Shown here piece after piece: positions 1 to 9,425 of a stretch of DNA of 64,000 nt (its first letter is position 1; every line of letters starts with the position of its first letter). The stretch is taken from NCBI GenBank assembly GCA_039185015.1, contig JBCDAU010000001.1:235089-299088 (forward strand). The letters are read 5' to 3'. A program made the position numbers and the translations under genes. Below the pieces are notes generated by a model. It made no database searches. It had not been told where the DNA came from and saw nothing but the letters and a program-made list of their open reading frames with translations. The stretch comes from JBCBSZ01 sp039185015 (GTDB lineage: Bacteria; Actinomycetota; Acidimicrobiia; Acidimicrobiales; Poriferisodalaceae).

Positions 1-215
1 CCGATCAGATCGCCCGGATCGTCCGCTCCATCCGTCAGATCGAGCTGAAGAAGGCCCCGTCGGTGTCCGAGACCCTCGACTGGGCACGCACCCTGGTGCT
101 GCTGGGCATCGACTCCGTCGGCGAGGACGTCGCCAAGGAGACGCTGCACATCCTGCTCAAGTACCAGTCCGACATCGAGAAGACGGCCAAGGAGCTGTCG
201 GTCGAGGACGCATGA
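1..215 (+). CDS. MoxR-type AAA+ ATPase, C-terminal fragment
   Basis: Only the last 70 codons are present; the gene enters from the left edge and ends at the TGA at 213-215. The helical tail (DQIARIVRSIRQ, then LDWARTLVLLG) matches the lid/C-terminal region of MoxR AAA+ ATPases. These act as chaperone-like partners of von Willebrand factor A (VWA) proteins in metal-cofactor insertion or complex maturation. The stop overlaps the ATG of a VWA gene at 212, the usual MoxR-VWA operon. The Walker motifs lie outside the window, so the call rests on the tail and the neighbour. Confidence 0.8.
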   Translation, partial: DQIARIVRSIRQIELKKAPSVSETLDWARTLVLLGIDSVGEDVAKETLHILLKYQSDIEKTAKELSVEDA

Positions 216-1687
216 CCGCCGCGACGCCGCCGTCCGCCGAGCGTGAGCGGACCCTCGTCGAGCTGCTCAACGGCTTCGTGCACGAGCTCCGCACCGCCGG
301 CATCCCGGTCTCGCTGACCGAGAACCTCGATGCCATGGAGGCGGTGCGCCACATCCCGCTGGTCGACCGCGAGGCGTTCAAGTACGCGCTCGCCGCGACC
401 ATGGTCAAGAACGAGTCGCACTGGAAGGCGTTCGAGACCGTCTTCGAGGTCTACTTCTCGTTGCGAGGGGCGGAGTTCAACGTCGGCGACGAGAACGCCG
501 ACGACATCCTCGACCAGATGCTGCAGGACGCCCAGCAGCAGGACTCGGGCCAGGGCCTCGACGGGCTGACGCCCGAAGAGCTCGCCGAGATGCTCTTCCA
601 GGCGATGATGCAGCAGGACCAGATGATGACCCAGGCCCTGGCTCGGCAGGCGGTGCGCCGCTACGCCGGCATGGAGCCCGGCCGCCCGGTCGGGGGCACG
701 TACTACCTCTACCGCACGCTGCGGAACCTCGACCTGGACGCCCTGCTCGAGCGGATGATGCAGCGGGCCGACGAGGACCATCGGCGCGACAACGAGGGCG
801 AGCCCCTGTCCGGTCTCGGCGAGCGTCTGCAGCGCGAGGAGTTCGAGGCCCGCGTCGACGACCTCAAGCGCGAGATCGAGGCCGAGATCCGGAGACGGCT
901 CGTCGCCGACCGCGGGGCCGAGGCGATGGCGAAGACGCTCCGCAAGCCGCTCCCCGAGGACGTCGACTTCATGCACGCCTCTCGGGAGGAGATGGCGGGC
1001 ATTCGCAAGGCCATCCAGCCGCTCACCCGCAAGCTCGCGGCCAAGCTGGCTCGCAAGCGGCGACACAAGCGGCGCGGCCCGCTCGACTTCCGTCGGACGG
1101 TCCGGGCGTCGCTCTCGTTCGGCGGCGTGCCCGCCGAGCCCAAGTACCGGTTCCCGCGACCGTCGAAGCCGGAGATCGTGGTGCTGGCCGACATCTCCGG
1201 GTCGGTCGCCGCGTTCGCCCGGTTCACGCTGCACCTCGTGTACGCGATCTCGAACCAGTTCTCGAAGGTGCGGGCGTTCGTGTTCATCGACGGGCTCGAC
1301 GAGGTGACGCGCTTCTTCGACGGCGAAGAGGACATCACCGAGGCGATCCGCCGCATCAACACCGAGGCCGACGTCGTGTGGGTCGACGGCCACTCCGACT
1401 ACGGCCACGCCTTCCAGGTCTTCTGGGAGCAGCACCAGCGGGCGATCACGTCGAAGACCACGCTGCTGGTCCTCGGCGACGCCCGGAACAACTACCACGC
1501 CGCCAACGCGTGGGTGCTGAAGAAGGCGGCCGAGAAGGCCCGCAACGTCTACTGGCTCAACCCCGAACCCAAGTCGTACTGGGACACCGGCGACTCGATC
1601 ATCAGCGAGTACGGCAACCACTGCGAAGAGGTGTTCGAGGTGCGCAACCTGCGCCAGCTCGAAGCCTTCGTCGAGCGCCTCGAGTAG
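212..1687 (+). CDS. VWA (CoxE-like) domain protein, partner of MoxR ATPase
   Basis: The product is 491 residues. The N-terminal half is helical and charged with an Arg/Lys-rich stretch (KLARKRRHKRR), and the C-terminal half is a VWA domain. The metal-ion-dependent adhesion site is visible as VVLADISGSV near residue 325 (the DxSxS core). The end (YGNHCEEVFEVRNLRQLEAFVERL) is typical of CoxE-like VWA proteins. It starts inside the stop region of the MoxR gene (ATGA overlap), so the two are probably co-translated. Members usually work with a MoxR ATPase in folding or metallating a target complex. The target is not evident here, because the following genes run in the opposite direction. Confidence 0.85.
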   Translation: MTAATPPSAERERTLVELLNGFVHELRTAGIPVSLTENLDAMEAVRHIPLVDREAFKYALAATMVKNESHWKAFETVFEVYFSLRGAEFNVGDENADDILDQMLQDAQQQDSGQGLDGLTPEELAEMLFQAMMQQDQMMTQALARQAVRRYAGMEPGRPVGGTYYLYRTLRNLDLDALLERMMQRADEDHRRDNEGEPLSGLGERLQREEFEARVDDLKREIEAEIRRRLVADRGAEAMAKTLRKPLPEDVDFMHASREEMAGIRKAIQPLTRKLAAKLARKRRHKRRGPLDFRRTVRASLSFGGVPAEPKYRFPRPSKPEIVVLADISGSVAAFARFTLHLVYAISNQFSKVRAFVFIDGLDEVTRFFDGEEDITEAIRRINTEADVVWVDGHSDYGHAFQVFWEQHQRAITSKTTLLVLGDARNNYHAANAWVLKKAAEKARNVYWLNPEPKSYWDTGDSIISEYGNHCEEVFEVRNLRQLEAFVERLE

Positions 1688-1710
1688 GCGGCCCGGCGGA
1701 CCACCCGAGC

Positions 1711-2790
<1,080 letters not shown>

Positions 2791-2838
2791 CGAGCTGTCC
2801 CTTCCGTCGGCGAGCCCGCATCACCGGACGACTCCCGC

Positions 2839-3696
2839 TCACTTGATCGCTCCCATCGCGAGTCCTCGGATCATCCGCTTCTGCGCCACCCAACCGGCGA
2901 GGACGACCGGCAGCGTGGCGAGGGTCGAGGCCGCCGACAGCTTCGCCAAGAAGTTGCCGCGGGTGCTCACGTTCGACGTCACCCAGATCGGGACCGTCGA
3001 GCCGTCGACCGGGTTGAGCTGCACCGCCAGGAAGAACTCGTTCCAGGCGAAGATGACGCAGAGCAGGGCCGTGGCGGCCAGGCCGGGCGCCACGATCGGG
3101 AGGATGATCGAGGTGATCTGCCCGCGCAGCTTCGCCCCGTCGATCTGGGCGGCCTCGATGAGCTCTCTCGGAACCTCGCTGAAGAACGACCGCAGCATCC
3201 AGACGGCGAGCGGCAGGTTCATCGCGGTGTAGAGGATGATGAGGACGAGCCTGGTGTTCAGGAGATCGAGGTCGCGGGCGAGGATCCACAGCGGCAGGAT
3301 CGCGGCGACGATCGGTAGGAACTTCGTCGAGATGAAGAAGAAGAGCACGTCGCGCCACTTGGCGACCGGCCGGATCGACAGCGCGTACGCCGCGGGGATC
3401 GCCAGCACCATCACCAGTACCGTCGAGATCAGCACGGCCCAGAACGAGTTGTAGAACGCCTCGCTGAACCCGAGCAGGCCCTGGGTCTGCGAGGTGACCT
3501 CGTCGAACTGGCGGGTCGTCGGATCGAAGAAGAGCTTCGGATCGGCGTTGGCGTCGATCTCTTCCTTGAACCCGTTGAGCACCATCCAGAAGACGGGGAA
3601 GAAGAAGATCAGGGCGATGACCCAGCTGAGCAGGCCGAGCAGGAAGTTGGTCCGCTTGTTCTGGCCGACGACGGGACCGGTGGACGAGCCACTCAC
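2839..3696 (-). CDS. Carbohydrate ABC transporter permease (second subunit, MalG/SmoG-like)
   Basis: The protein is 285 residues with a hydrophobic N-terminal segment (FLLGLLSWVIALIFFFPVFW) and further transmembrane helices. The cytoplasmic EAA coupling loop reads IEAAQIDGAKLRGQITSIILP. The C-terminus LAMGAIK is typical of MalG-like permeases. The GTG start overlaps the previous gene's stop (GTGA at 3693-3696) and lies downstream of GGAAGGAGA, which fixes the start although the frame stays open further upstream. It pairs with the permease at 3693-4640. Confidence 0.92.
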   Translation of the reverse strand: MSGSSTGPVVGQNKRTNFLLGLLSWVIALIFFFPVFWMVLNGFKEEIDANADPKLFFDPTTRQFDEVTSQTQGLLGFSEAFYNSFWAVLISTVLVMVLAIPAAYALSIRPVAKWRDVLFFFISTKFLPIVAAILPLWILARDLDLLNTRLVLIILYTAMNLPLAVWMLRSFFSEVPRELIEAAQIDGAKLRGQITSIILPIVAPGLAATALLCVIFAWNEFFLAVQLNPVDGSTVPIWVTSNVSTRGNFLAKLSAASTLATLPVVLAGWVAQKRMIRGLAMGAIK

Positions 3697-4640
3697 GGCG
3701 TCTCTCCTTCCAGGAGGTTCGACAGCGTTCGCAGGCCGAGCGTGGCGATGATGATCGAGGCGATCACCACCACGATGCTGTAAGCGGAGGCCAGACCGAA
3801 CTGCCAGCCACCACCGATCGAGCGCTGGAAGACGAAGTACGGGACGTTGGTCGAGTCGGGGCCGCCACCGGTGATGACCTCGACGTGGTCGAAGACCTGG
3901 ATGAGGTAGATCGACCCCAGGAGCACGCCGAGCTCGAGGTATGGCCGGAGCTGGGGGAGCGTGATCTGGAAGAAGATCGACCGGGTGGACGCGCCGTCGA
4001 CACGGGCGGCCTCGAGGACCGAGGAGTCCTGGGCCTGAAGGCCGGCGAGCAGGATCAGCATCATGAACGGTGTCCACTGCCACACGAGGACCACGACGAT
4101 GGACCACAGCGGGTAGCGGGTGACGAACTCGATCCGTTCGAAGCCGAGGGTGTCGAGCAACCAGTTCACGACACCGAACGACGAGTTGAGCATCTGCGTG
4201 TTCCAGACGAGGCCGGCCACCACCGGCATGATCAGGAACGGCGTGATCAGAAGTGTTCGTACGAAGCCCTGACCGAAGAACTTGCGATCCAGGAGCACGG
4301 CGAGTCCGAGTCCCAGCAGGACCGACAGCAGGACCGAGCTGACCGTCATCAGGACGCTCGTCCAGACGGCGTCCCGGAAGAACTGGTCGTCGACGAGGTC
4401 GACGTAGTTGTCGACGCCGATGAACTCACGAGGGCTGGGCGGGACGATGGTCCAGTCCGTGAGGGAGTAGTAGAGGCTGAGCAGGAACGGCACCTGCGTC
4501 ACGACGATCGTGAACAGCAGCGCCGGGAGGAGGGGGAGCCTCCGACGCCACGCCTCTCGGCGTTGGATCCGCTTGATCTCGGCGGATCGATCGGGTTGCT
4601 CGCCGGTGTCGATGCCGGCGTCGTTGTCGACCTGTACCAC
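3693..4640 (-). CDS. Carbohydrate ABC transporter permease (first subunit, MalF/SmoF-like)
   Basis: The protein is 315 residues with an Arg-rich cytoplasmic N-terminus (IKRIQRREAWRRRLPLL) followed by about six transmembrane helices. The EAA loop is LEAARVDGASTRSIFFQITLP. The start is a GTG preceded by GGAGGGG at 4-base spacing, which excludes the longer open frame upstream. It lies 80 bases downstream of the binding-protein gene, and that gap holds a very strong hairpin (4669-4709). Import of a sugar or polyol together with the other permease and the ATPase is inferred from family and locus. Confidence 0.92.
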   Translation of the reverse strand: MVQVDNDAGIDTGEQPDRSAEIKRIQRREAWRRRLPLLPALLFTIVVTQVPFLLSLYYSLTDWTIVPPSPREFIGVDNYVDLVDDQFFRDAVWTSVLMTVSSVLLSVLLGLGLAVLLDRKFFGQGFVRTLLITPFLIMPVVAGLVWNTQMLNSSFGVVNWLLDTLGFERIEFVTRYPLWSIVVVLVWQWTPFMMLILLAGLQAQDSSVLEAARVDGASTRSIFFQITLPQLRPYLELGVLLGSIYLIQVFDHVEVITGGGPDSTNVPYFVFQRSIGGGWQFGLASAYSIVVVIASIIIATLGLRTLSNLLEGETP

Positions 4641-4668
4641 TACGCCCCTCCGTCGTCTGGCACTCCTC

Positions 4669-4709
4669 GACGGTCCCCGCCCGGGCTGAGGGTCCGGGCG
4701 GGGACCGTC
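4669..4709 (-). terminator. 16-bp perfect stem-loop between binding-protein and permease genes
   Basis: The arms are 4669-4684 and 4694-4709, perfectly complementary over 16 bases (GACGGTCCCCGCCCGG), with a 9-base loop. It lies just after the binding-protein stop. Such stem-loops commonly act as partial terminators or 3'-end stabilisers that leave binding protein in excess over membrane subunits. There is no T-run on the leftward strand, so complete termination is unlikely. Confidence 0.7.
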
Positions 4710-4720
4710 TCGGGAGGGAC

Positions 4721-6211
4721 CTAGTTGCTCACCTGGGACGCGATGGCCTGGCAGGCGCTCAGCGCGTCGTCGATGCTGGTCGAGCCGGCGATCGCCGCCG
4801 AGAACTGCTCGGTGCAGCGGGTGCCGACGTCCTGGAACTCCGGGACGCCAACGTACTGGACGCCGGGAAGACCGGGCCGGGGCGTGGTGCCCGGGTTGTC
4901 GATCGGTGCGGCCAGCATGGCGGCGAGGGTCGGCTCGGCGAACGCCGCGGAGGACGCCAGGTAGTCGGCGTTCTCGTAGAGCGACTGACGGGTGCCCGGG
5001 GGCACCGCCGGCCAACCACCGGAGAGGGCCGCGGGAGCCTGCTCCAGGAGGTACTCGGGTCCGGTGGCCCAGGCGACGTACTCCCAGGCGGTGTCCGGAT
5101 CGCTCGAGTTCTGCGGGATCGCGAGCGCCCAGCTCCACAGCCAGCCCGAGGCGTCGGTCACGTTGGTCGGGGCGAGGGCGAAGTTGTTCAGCCCCGCGAC
5201 CGGGGAGTCGTCGGCCTCGAGGAGCCCGGCGGCCACCGTGGCGTCGTACCACATCGAGACCTGGCCGTTCTGGTAGAGGCTCAGGCACTCGTTGAAGCTG
5301 GCGTTGGCGGCATCGTCCTGGCCGGCGTCGTTGACGAGCCCGATGTAGAACTCGAGCGCCTCGCGGAACTCCGGCTGGTCCACCTGGGCCTCGCCGATCG
5401 AGCCGTCGTCGTTGGCCAGCCACCAGGTGCCGCCGAAGGTGTTCAGCACGGTGGTGAAGGACGCACCGAGGTCACCCCAGCCCGGCTTGCCGCGCAGGCA
5501 GATGCCGGCCATCTCGTCGGAGTCGACGGCCCGGGCGATCTCGGCCACCTCGTCCCACGTCGGGGCGTCGGGCATGGTGAGCCCGGCCTCGTCGAGGACG
5601 TCCTGGCGGTACATGAGGAAGGAGGACTCGGCGTAGAAGGGCGCGGCGTAGAGCGACCCCTCGAACGACAGGCCGCCCCGGACCGCCGGGATGATGTCGT
5701 CGCCGTTCCACTCCGGCGTGTCCGCAGCGAACTCGTTGAGGTCGTAGAGCCAGCCGTTGTTGCCGAACTGCGGGGCCTCGAACATGCCGATCATCACGAC
5801 GTCGAACTGGTCGCCGCCGGCGCCGACGTCACGGGTGACGATCTCGCGGAGGGTCTGCTCCTCGAGGAACGTGTAGTTGACCTCGATGCCGGTGTCCGCC
5901 GTGAAGAGCTCCGGCGTCAGCGTGGCGATGTTCTCCATGTGGGGGTTGCCCACGATGGCCACGTTGATCGACCGGTCGCCGCCGGCGTCGTCCCCGCCGT
6001 CGTCGGAGGCCTCGGTCGTCTCGGTGTCGTCGCCGCCGTCGTCGGACGCGTCGGTGGTCTCTGCGGGCTCGGACGCCGATGCCGACGAGTCGTCGCCCGC
6101 ATCGCTGTCGTCGTCGCTGTCACCGCAGGCGGCTGCCAGCAGCGTGAAGGCTGCCAGCAACGTGAGCAGCAGCTTCCACGGCGCGACAGCGGAGCGTTCA
6201 CGATGATTCAT
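4721..6211 (-). CDS. ABC transporter extracellular solute-binding lipoprotein (sugar/polyol)
   Basis: The protein is 496 residues. The N-terminus has Arg residues, a hydrophobic stretch and the lipobox LAAAC (Cys at about residue 29), so it should be a lipid-anchored extracytoplasmic binding protein. An acidic Asp/Glu/Ser/Thr linker of about 50 residues follows. The mature domain looks like family 1 (MalE/SmoE-like): INVAIVGNPHMENI near the start, then YDLNEFA and later WEYVAWATGPEYLLEQAP. It is the first gene of the leftward operon. Ligand is inferred to be mannitol, sorbitol or a similar polyol from the adjacent dehydrogenase. Confidence 0.93.
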   Translation of the reverse strand: MNHRERSAVAPWKLLLTLLAAFTLLAAACGDSDDDSDAGDDSSASASEPAETTDASDDGGDDTETTEASDDGGDDAGGDRSINVAIVGNPHMENIATLTPELFTADTGIEVNYTFLEEQTLREIVTRDVGAGGDQFDVVMIGMFEAPQFGNNGWLYDLNEFAADTPEWNGDDIIPAVRGGLSFEGSLYAAPFYAESSFLMYRQDVLDEAGLTMPDAPTWDEVAEIARAVDSDEMAGICLRGKPGWGDLGASFTTVLNTFGGTWWLANDDGSIGEAQVDQPEFREALEFYIGLVNDAGQDDAANASFNECLSLYQNGQVSMWYDATVAAGLLEADDSPVAGLNNFALAPTNVTDASGWLWSWALAIPQNSSDPDTAWEYVAWATGPEYLLEQAPAALSGGWPAVPPGTRQSLYENADYLASSAAFAEPTLAAMLAAPIDNPGTTPRPGLPGVQYVGVPEFQDVGTRCTEQFSAAIAGSTSIDDALSACQAIASQVSN

Positions 6212-6365
6212 GTGTCCCCCTCCGGGTCGTGGCGAGCCGGTCAGGTTCCGGCTTCCGGGAGCTGTCTAGTTGGTTTCATGTTGGTAATGCAACCGCGATC
6301 CGTCGAATTGGTGGGAATCGACCCGGAAAGCCCACACGTGAAGTCTGCGTTCATGTTGCTATAGG
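6212..6365. promoter_or_regulatory. Divergent control region of the polyol locus, with a TTCATGTTG direct repeat
   Basis: This 154-base gap separates the leftward transporter operon from the rightward dehydrogenase. It is less GC-rich than its surroundings. TTCATGTTG occurs twice in the same orientation (6275-6283 and 6350-6358), each followed after one base by TA. Direct repeats suit DeoR-family repressors, one of which is encoded at 7849. TATAGG at 6360-6365 is a -10 candidate. A transcript starting about 7 bases on would reach the in-frame GTG at 6375, so leaderless translation from codon 4 is possible. Confidence 0.5.
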
Positions 6366-7868
6366 GTGCGAGCCGTGCTCGGGGACCAGCCATCTCGACG
6401 ACTCGACGCTGCGGCGCTCGCGCAGCTGCCCGCGCCCGTCGTCCGACCGTCGTACGACCGCTCGGCGCTCCGTCCGGCGATCGTGCACATCGGTGTCGGG
6501 GGCTTCCACCGGTCGCACCTCGCGACCTACGTGCACGAGCTGTGCACCGCTGGTCGACAGGACTGGGCGATCGCCGGTGCGGGCGTGCTCGCCGGCGACC
6601 AGGCGATGGCCGACGCCCTCGGGGCACAGGACCACCTCTACACGTTGATCACGCGCGGCCCGGAGAGCACCGAGGTCGAGGTCGTCGGCAGCATCGTCGA
6701 CTTCGTCTTCGCCGCCGAGACCGCGCAGCCGTTGATCGACCGTCTCGCCGACCCGGCCACCCAGGTGCTGTCGCTCACCGTGACCGAGGGCGGCTACCCG
6801 GTCGACGAGGACACCGGGAGCTACGCCCCGACGGATGCGGGCCGTGCGGGCACCTTCCCGATCATCGCTCGTGCGCTCGACGAGCGTCGGCGTCGAGGTC
6901 GACCAGGGCTGACCATCCTCAGCTGCGACAACATCGTGGGCAACGGCGGCGTCGCCCGGGCGGCGACCCTCGGTGCCGCCTCCGAGCTCGATGACGAGCT
7001 GGTGGCCTGGATCGAGCGGTCGGTCAGCTTCCCCAACTCGATGGTCGACCGGATCACGCCGAACACCACGGACACCGATCGGGAGTGGCTCGAGCTCAAC
7101 CACGGCGTGGTCGACCGCTGGCCGGTCGTGACCGAGCCGTTCCGGCAGTGGGTGGTCGAGGACGAGTTCATCGGTGACCGACCGCCCTTCGAGGAGCTCG
7201 ACGTCACGGTCACCGGCGATGTCGCCCCCTACGAGGTGATGAAGCTCCGGATGCTCAACGCCGGGCACTCCTGCCTCGCCTACCTCGCGGCGCTCGCCGA
7301 GGTCGAGGCCGTCGACGAGGCGATGGCCGACCCCGTGCTCGGGCGGTACGTCGACTCGTTCATCGACTGCGAGGCGAAGACGGCGGTGCCGCCGATCGCC
7401 GGGGTGGACCTCGACGAGTATCGCCGCTCGCTGATCGAGCGGTTCTCGAACCCGGGGATCACCGATCAGGTCAGCCGCCTGTGCCTCGACGGCAGCGCCA
7501 AGTTCCCGAAGTTCCTCCTGCCGACGGTCCGGATCCATCTTCGAGACGGTGGTCCGATCGGGCGCAGCGCACTCGCACTCGCCGGTTGGTGTCAGTACCT
7601 CCTGCTGGGTGCCGACCGCCGCTCGTCGATCGATCTCGCCGCCGACCCGATGCTCGACGAGGCCGTGGAGTGGGCGAGACGTAGCAGCTCCGAGCCGTCG
7701 GCCTTCCTCGACTTCGAGGCGGTCTTCGGGAGCGACCTCCGCACGGACCGGCGTTTCGTCGATGCCTTCACCTCGGCACTGGGCCGGTTGCGGGGCGGGC
7801 CGGTACGCTCGGCGATCCTGCAGACGGTGGAGGAAGCCGAGACCACGGATGGCCGACGGAACGCTTGA
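6366..7868 (+). CDS. Mannitol dehydrogenase family protein (polyol/hexuronate NAD-dependent oxidoreductase)
   Basis: The protein is 500 residues, the normal size for the long-chain mannitol/fructuronate dehydrogenase family. The N-terminal nucleotide-binding motif is HIGVGGFHRSH. The family active-site region is visible as EVMKLRMLNAGHSCLAYL, which contains the catalytic Lys and the conserved NxxH. These enzymes interconvert mannitol, arabitol or sorbitol with the ketose, or reduce fructuronate. Position opposite a polyol-type ABC transporter and before a DeoR repressor supports polyol catabolism. The start may be GTG 6366 or GTG 6375. The exact substrate cannot be read from sequence. Confidence 0.9.
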   Translation: MRAVLGDQPSRRLDAAALAQLPAPVVRPSYDRSALRPAIVHIGVGGFHRSHLATYVHELCTAGRQDWAIAGAGVLAGDQAMADALGAQDHLYTLITRGPESTEVEVVGSIVDFVFAAETAQPLIDRLADPATQVLSLTVTEGGYPVDEDTGSYAPTDAGRAGTFPIIARALDERRRRGRPGLTILSCDNIVGNGGVARAATLGAASELDDELVAWIERSVSFPNSMVDRITPNTTDTDREWLELNHGVVDRWPVVTEPFRQWVVEDEFIGDRPPFEELDVTVTGDVAPYEVMKLRMLNAGHSCLAYLAALAEVEAVDEAMADPVLGRYVDSFIDCEAKTAVPPIAGVDLDEYRRSLIERFSNPGITDQVSRLCLDGSAKFPKFLLPTVRIHLRDGGPIGRSALALAGWCQYLLLGADRRSSIDLAADPMLDEAVEWARRSSSEPSAFLDFEAVFGSDLRTDRRFVDAFTSALGRLRGGPVRSAILQTVEEAETTDGRRNA

Positions 7869-8640
7869 ACCGCCGTCCCTGTTCCAAGGGGAACGCCAGC
7901 GTGAGATCGCCGCGCTGACCCTGGAGTCTGGTCGCGTGGAGGTATCGGAGCTGTCCGAGCGCTTCGGCGTGACGACCGAGACGATCCGCCGGGATCTCTC
8001 CGAGCTCCAGGAGCGCGGCGTCGTGCGCCGGGTCCACGGCGGGGCCGTCCCGTGGGAGACCATCGGCTTCGAGCCACTGCTCTCGGTCCGCACCGATCTC
8101 CGCATCTCGGAGAAGCGCCTCCTGGCCCGGGTCGCCATCGATGAGCTCCCCAACGGCGGGTCGGTGATCATCGACTCCGGGAGCACCCTCACCCGGTTCG
8201 CCGAGGCCATCCCCTGGGGGACCGAACTGCGTGTCGTCACCAACTCGCTCCTGACCGCCCAGGTGCTCGCCGAGCGGAGCGGCCTCGACGTGTCGATGAT
8301 CGGCGGTGAGCTCCGGAAGAAGACGCTGGCGGTCGTCGACGCGGACGCCGTGGCGACCGTGGAGCGCCTCGTGGCCGACACGCTGTTCATCAGCAGCGAC
8401 GGCTTCTCGCCCGAGAACGGGCTGTCGACCCCGTACCCGGCCGAGGCGGCGCTGAAGCGGGCGATGATCGCCGCCGCCAAGCGGGTCGTCGTGCTCGTCG
8501 ACGACTCCAAGCTCGGCAAGGACCACCTCGTGCGCTTCGCCGAGTGGACCGATGTCGACGTGCTCATCACCAACGAGGCCGTCCCTGCGTCGGCGGTCGC
8601 GGCGATCGAGGCGAGCGGTACCACGGTCCGCCTGGCGTGA
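7849..8640 (+). CDS. DeoR/GlpR family transcriptional repressor of the polyol locus
   Basis: The protein is 263 residues with an N-terminal winged helix (RQREIAALTLESGRVEVSELSERFGVTTETIRRDL) containing the DeoR signature. A C-terminal sugar-phosphate-sensing domain follows (VIIDSGSTL, then LFISSDGFSPENG and VDDSKLGKDHLV). DeoR/GlpR proteins are usually repressors released by a phosphorylated sugar or polyol. Its ATG lies 20 bases inside the dehydrogenase gene, so the two are co-expressed. The likely operator is in the divergent gap at 6212-6365. Confidence 0.92.
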   Translation: MADGTLEPPSLFQGERQREIAALTLESGRVEVSELSERFGVTTETIRRDLSELQERGVVRRVHGGAVPWETIGFEPLLSVRTDLRISEKRLLARVAIDELPNGGSVIIDSGSTLTRFAEAIPWGTELRVVTNSLLTAQVLAERSGLDVSMIGGELRKKTLAVVDADAVATVERLVADTLFISSDGFSPENGLSTPYPAEAALKRAMIAAAKRVVVLVDDSKLGKDHLVRFAEWTDVDVLITNEAVPASAVAAIEASGTTVRLA

Positions 8641-9425
8641 TCGGCGCCGAGGTCGAGTCCCCGGCGAGCCACCTCGAGCACGTCGCGATCGAGGTCGCCC
8701 GGATGGCGGCCGACCTCGTGCGACCGGGCGTGGGCGTCGCCCGCATCGCCGGCACCAAGAGCACGCCGACCGACGTCGTGACCGATCACGACCTGCGTTC
8801 GGAGGCCCTGATCCGTTCGGAGCTCGTCGCCCGGTGCCCCGGCTCGTCGATCATGGGTGAGGAGTACGGCGACCGCGCCGGGGTCAACGGCATCTCGTGG
8901 ATCGTCGATCCGATCGACGGCACCGTGAACTTCCTCTACGGACTGCCGGTCGTGTCGACGAGCATCGCCGCACGGATCGATGGCGTGGTCGTGGCCGGCG
9001 CGGTCGCCGACGTCCGGACGGGGCACACCTTCTCGGCATCCCTCGGCGATGGTGCTCGGCTCGATGGGGTCGGGCTGCGGGCCAGCGAGGTCGCGTCGCT
9101 GGATCAGGCGCTGATCGGCACCGGCTTCGGTTACGCCGCGGAGGTGCGCGCCGCACAGGCCTCGGTGCTCGTCGAGCTGCTGCCCCGGTGTCGCGACATC
9201 CGGACGATGGGATCGGCGGCCCTGAATCTGTGCTGGGTCGGTGCCGGCCGCCTCGACGCCTACTTCGAGCGCGACCTCAAGCCCTACGACTACGCCGCGG
9301 GCGCGCTCGTCGCCGCGGAGGCGGGGGCGGTGGTGAGCCTGCCAACTGACGGCTCCGATCTCACCGTCGCGGCGTCACCGCGGATCGCCGGGGCCGTGGG
9401 CGAGTTGGTCGGCCGCGATCGCTGA
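8637..9425 (+). CDS. Inositol monophosphatase family phosphatase
   Basis: The protein is 262 residues. Both family metal-binding motifs are clear: GEEYGD at residues 74-79 and WIVDPIDGTVNF (DPIDGT at 91-96). The later metal-ligand motif appears as KPYDYAAGALVAAEAG, with Tyr in place of the usual Trp before the Asp. The family is Mg-dependent and removes phosphate from inositol phosphates, sugar phosphates or PAP. The GTG overlaps the DeoR stop (GTGA), so it is the third gene of the polyol operon. That suggests dephosphorylation of a polyol or sugar phosphate, which is inference. Confidence 0.9.
   Translation: MIGAEVESPASHLEHVAIEVARMAADLVRPGVGVARIAGTKSTPTDVVTDHDLRSEALIRSELVARCPGSSIMGEEYGDRAGVNGISWIVDPIDGTVNFLYGLPVVSTSIAARIDGVVVAGAVADVRTGHTFSASLGDGARLDGVGLRASEVASLDQALIGTGFGYAAEVRAAQASVLVELLPRCRDIRTMGSAALNLCWVGAGRLDAYFERDLKPYDYAAGALVAAEAGAVVSLPTDGSDLTVAASPRIAGAVGELVGRDR

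Noticed and set aside
35..1621. A 528-codon minus-strand open frame over the MoxR tail and VWA gene
   Set aside because: The plus strand carries MoxR and VWA signatures. The reverse frame is low-complexity Leu/Val/Arg/Asp.
3697..5423. N-terminal extensions of the two permease reading frames
   Set aside because: The upstream open frames run antisense-like or over neighbouring genes. GTG starts with good ribosome-binding sites and 4-base overlaps mark the real beginnings.
6351..9026. An 891-codon minus-strand open frame across the dehydrogenase, DeoR and phosphatase genes
   Set aside because: It spans three plus-strand genes with clear family motifs and has no recognisable domain. It is a codon-bias artefact.
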